Under the pieces are notes generated by a model, which saw nothing but the letters and a program-made list of their open reading frames with translations, was not told where the DNA came from and did not search any database. From NCBI RefSeq assembly GCF_001294455.1, contig NZ_LIKT01000010.1, positions 62,001 to 126,000 of the forward strand: a stretch of 64,000 nt of DNA, in the 5' to 3' direction. Source of the stretch: Phaeobacter sp. 11ANDIMAR09. GTDB lineage: Bacteria > Pseudomonadota > Alphaproteobacteria > Rhodobacterales > Rhodobacteraceae. The position numbers were made by a program, and so were the translations under genes. This document shows, piece after piece, positions 62,833-64,000 of the stretch. Every line of letters starts with the position of its first letter. The first letter of the stretch is position 1.

Positions 62833-64000
62833 TTCGTGCAGCCTTGATATAGATCATCGGGTTTACGGGTTTGCCATTGACCCTTACCTCATAGTGGAGG
62901 TGGGTGCCGGTGGACCGTCCGGTGTTACCCATATCAGCAATGTGATCGCCACGCGAGACCCTTTGGCCGACCTTTACGCGCAGATTTGAGTTATGAGCGT
63001 ATTTCGTCTCAATGCCAAAAGCATGCTGAATGGTTACGAGTTTGCCATAGCCGGATTGCCAGCCGGCATGGCTGACAACGCCATCGGCGGTTGCATAGAT
63101 ATCGGTGCCGGTACGCCCGGCAAAATCTGACCCCTTGTGCAGTCGTCGCCCCCCTGTTTTGGGGTCGCGCCGGTAGCCAAAACCCGAGGATTGGCGCACC
63201 AGGCCCAGATTGACTGGCGAGGCAAAAGGCGCCTGTTGGGCGGCCATCCGGTACAGGTTCAACTGGTCCAACTGATTGAGAATCTGGTTGGCGCGCAGCT
63301 CATCCGCGGAGGGTTCCTCACCGCGGGTGGACAGGGCTAAAGGGCTGAGCGGACCGCCCTGACCGCTATATCCGCGACGCACCTGTTCCAGAATACGATC
63401 TGGTGGCATGCCGGCATTTCTAAACATCTTGTCCAAGGGGGAGACCGAAACGGCCACCGCTTCTTCAAGCTGGCGGAAAATCTGATCGTTGCGCTCGTTC
63501 AGCAGCTCCAGCTCCAGCTCCATTTCGGCCCGCTGTTCCAGCGCGTCCCTGGCATCAGCTTCGATCTGATCGCGTTCCGTGGCCGTTTCAGCCAAGACCG
63601 TTGACAGGAAATCCATCTGCAAAGGCGCTGCGGCCCCGGCCATCTGGGTCGATCCCTCGTCCTGCGCAGTCTGGCGCAGCTCTTCCAGCTCGGCCCGGGT
63701 GCCATCGCGCTGCGTCATGGTCTGGCGCAGGGTTGTCTGGATCACTTCAATGCCGGTTTCCAGCTCTTGGCGCCGGGTCTCCGAGGTCAGCAATTCGGAC
63801 TGCATGACCGAGATCTGCGCCAGAGCGGCGTTGAACCGTTGCTGCGCCGCCAGGGCCTCTTCGGCGCGGGCATCGCGCTCGTTTGAGATGGCATTGAGCC
63901 GGGCGCGATAGGTGATCTGATCCCGTTTGGCCTGTTCGCGGAAATTCCCGGCCCCGATACTGTCCATCAAGACGATAGCAGTGGCGACAATGGCCCAGGC
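62822..64000 (-). CDS. M23 (LytM) peptidase with DUF5930-like N terminus (5' end cut by window)
   Basis: At least 392 residues; the frame is open to the right edge through a hydrophobic stretch (AWAIVATAIVLMDSIGAG), probably a transmembrane anchor, so the true start is outside. Long coiled coils (about 20-170 of the visible part) precede the LytM domain with HKGSDFAG, GKLVTIQHAFGIETKYAHNS and GTHLHYEVRVNG, which hold the zinc ligands H, D and HxH. It cuts peptide cross-links. It is coupled to bactofilin, a known functional pairing in cell-shape control. Confidence 0.9.
   Translation of the reverse strand, partial: AWAIVATAIVLMDSIGAGNFREQAKRDQITYRARLNAISNERDARAEEALAAQQRFNAALAQISVMQSELLTSETRRQELETGIEVIQTTLRQTMTQRDGTRAELEELRQTAQDEGSTQMAGAAAPLQMDFLSTVLAETATERDQIEADARDALEQRAEMELELELLNERNDQIFRQLEEAVAVSVSPLDKMFRNAGMPPDRILEQVRRGYSGQGGPLSPLALSTRGEEPSADELRANQILNQLDQLNLYRMAAQQAPFASPVNLGLVRQSSGFGYRRDPKTGGRRLHKGSDFAGRTGTDIYATADGVVSHAGWQSGYGKLVTIQHAFGIETKYAHNSNLRVKVGQRVSRGDHIADMGNTGRSTGTHLHYEVRVNGKPVNPMIYIKAARNVF

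Overview
The window looks like a chromosomal segment of a marine roseobacter-type alphaproteobacterium (Rhodobacterales). The evidence is moderately high GC, a pdhA/pdhB/pdhC operon whose E1-beta carries its own lipoyl domain, a ribosomal protein L9 with a long acidic tail, an RTX protein with a C-terminal Hint domain, and a complete Rhodobacter capsulatus-type gene transfer agent (GTA) cluster. The genus cannot be fixed from the sequence. Both edges cut genes: an RTX/Hint secreted protein on the left and an M23 peptidase on the right. No rRNA, tRNA, insertion sequence or CRISPR array was seen.

Layout. 0-9 kb: RTX/Hint exoprotein, a MocA-like nucleotidyltransferase, a dimethylglycine/sarcosine dehydrogenase-like flavoenzyme, and an MFS-type carrier coupled to a CNNM/CBS membrane protein. 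8.5-13.1 kb: xerD with two unassigned envelope genes, divergent from aroK-aroB. 13.3-14.6 kb: a compact phage-type lysis cassette, consisting of a holin-like segment fused to a SAR endolysin, an Rz-like i-spanin, and an Rz1-like lipoprotein that starts inside the Rz gene. 15-24.8 kb: porin, trigger factor, a chemoreceptor with two CHASE3 domains, a Tat-exported 2',3'-cyclic nucleotidase, a transglycosylase lipoprotein, and two related glycine-zipper lipoproteins flanking a DUF2975-like/HTH pair. 25-30 kb: rpsF-rpsR-rplI, a membrane protein preceded by a perfect CtrA box, YceI, LysE, and a cytochrome b561-YceI fusion. 30.3-36.3 kb: fabD, fabG, acpP, a HisA-like paralogue, fabF, mltG. 36.6-51 kb: the GTA cluster, g1 to g15 with g3.5 and g10.1, all intact. 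51-64 kb: cysE, a second chemoreceptor, the pdh operon with a VOC gene inserted, ftsB, pgk, two overlapping cyclophilin genes, bactofilin, and the M23 peptidase.

How they work together. The GTA genes encode packaging (g1, g2), head (g3-g5), connector (g6-g8) and tail (g9-g15). Release of such particles needs lysis, and in R. capsulatus the lysis genes sit away from the structural cluster. The cassette at 13.3 kb is therefore a candidate for GTA release here, although a prophage remnant is possible. Two exact TTAA-N7-TTAA CtrA-type sites occur, both intergenic. One lies upstream of ftsB beside three GANTC (CcrM) sites spaced 12 bases apart, which suggests cell-cycle control of division. The pdh operon has a perfect inverted repeat close to its start that may be an operator.
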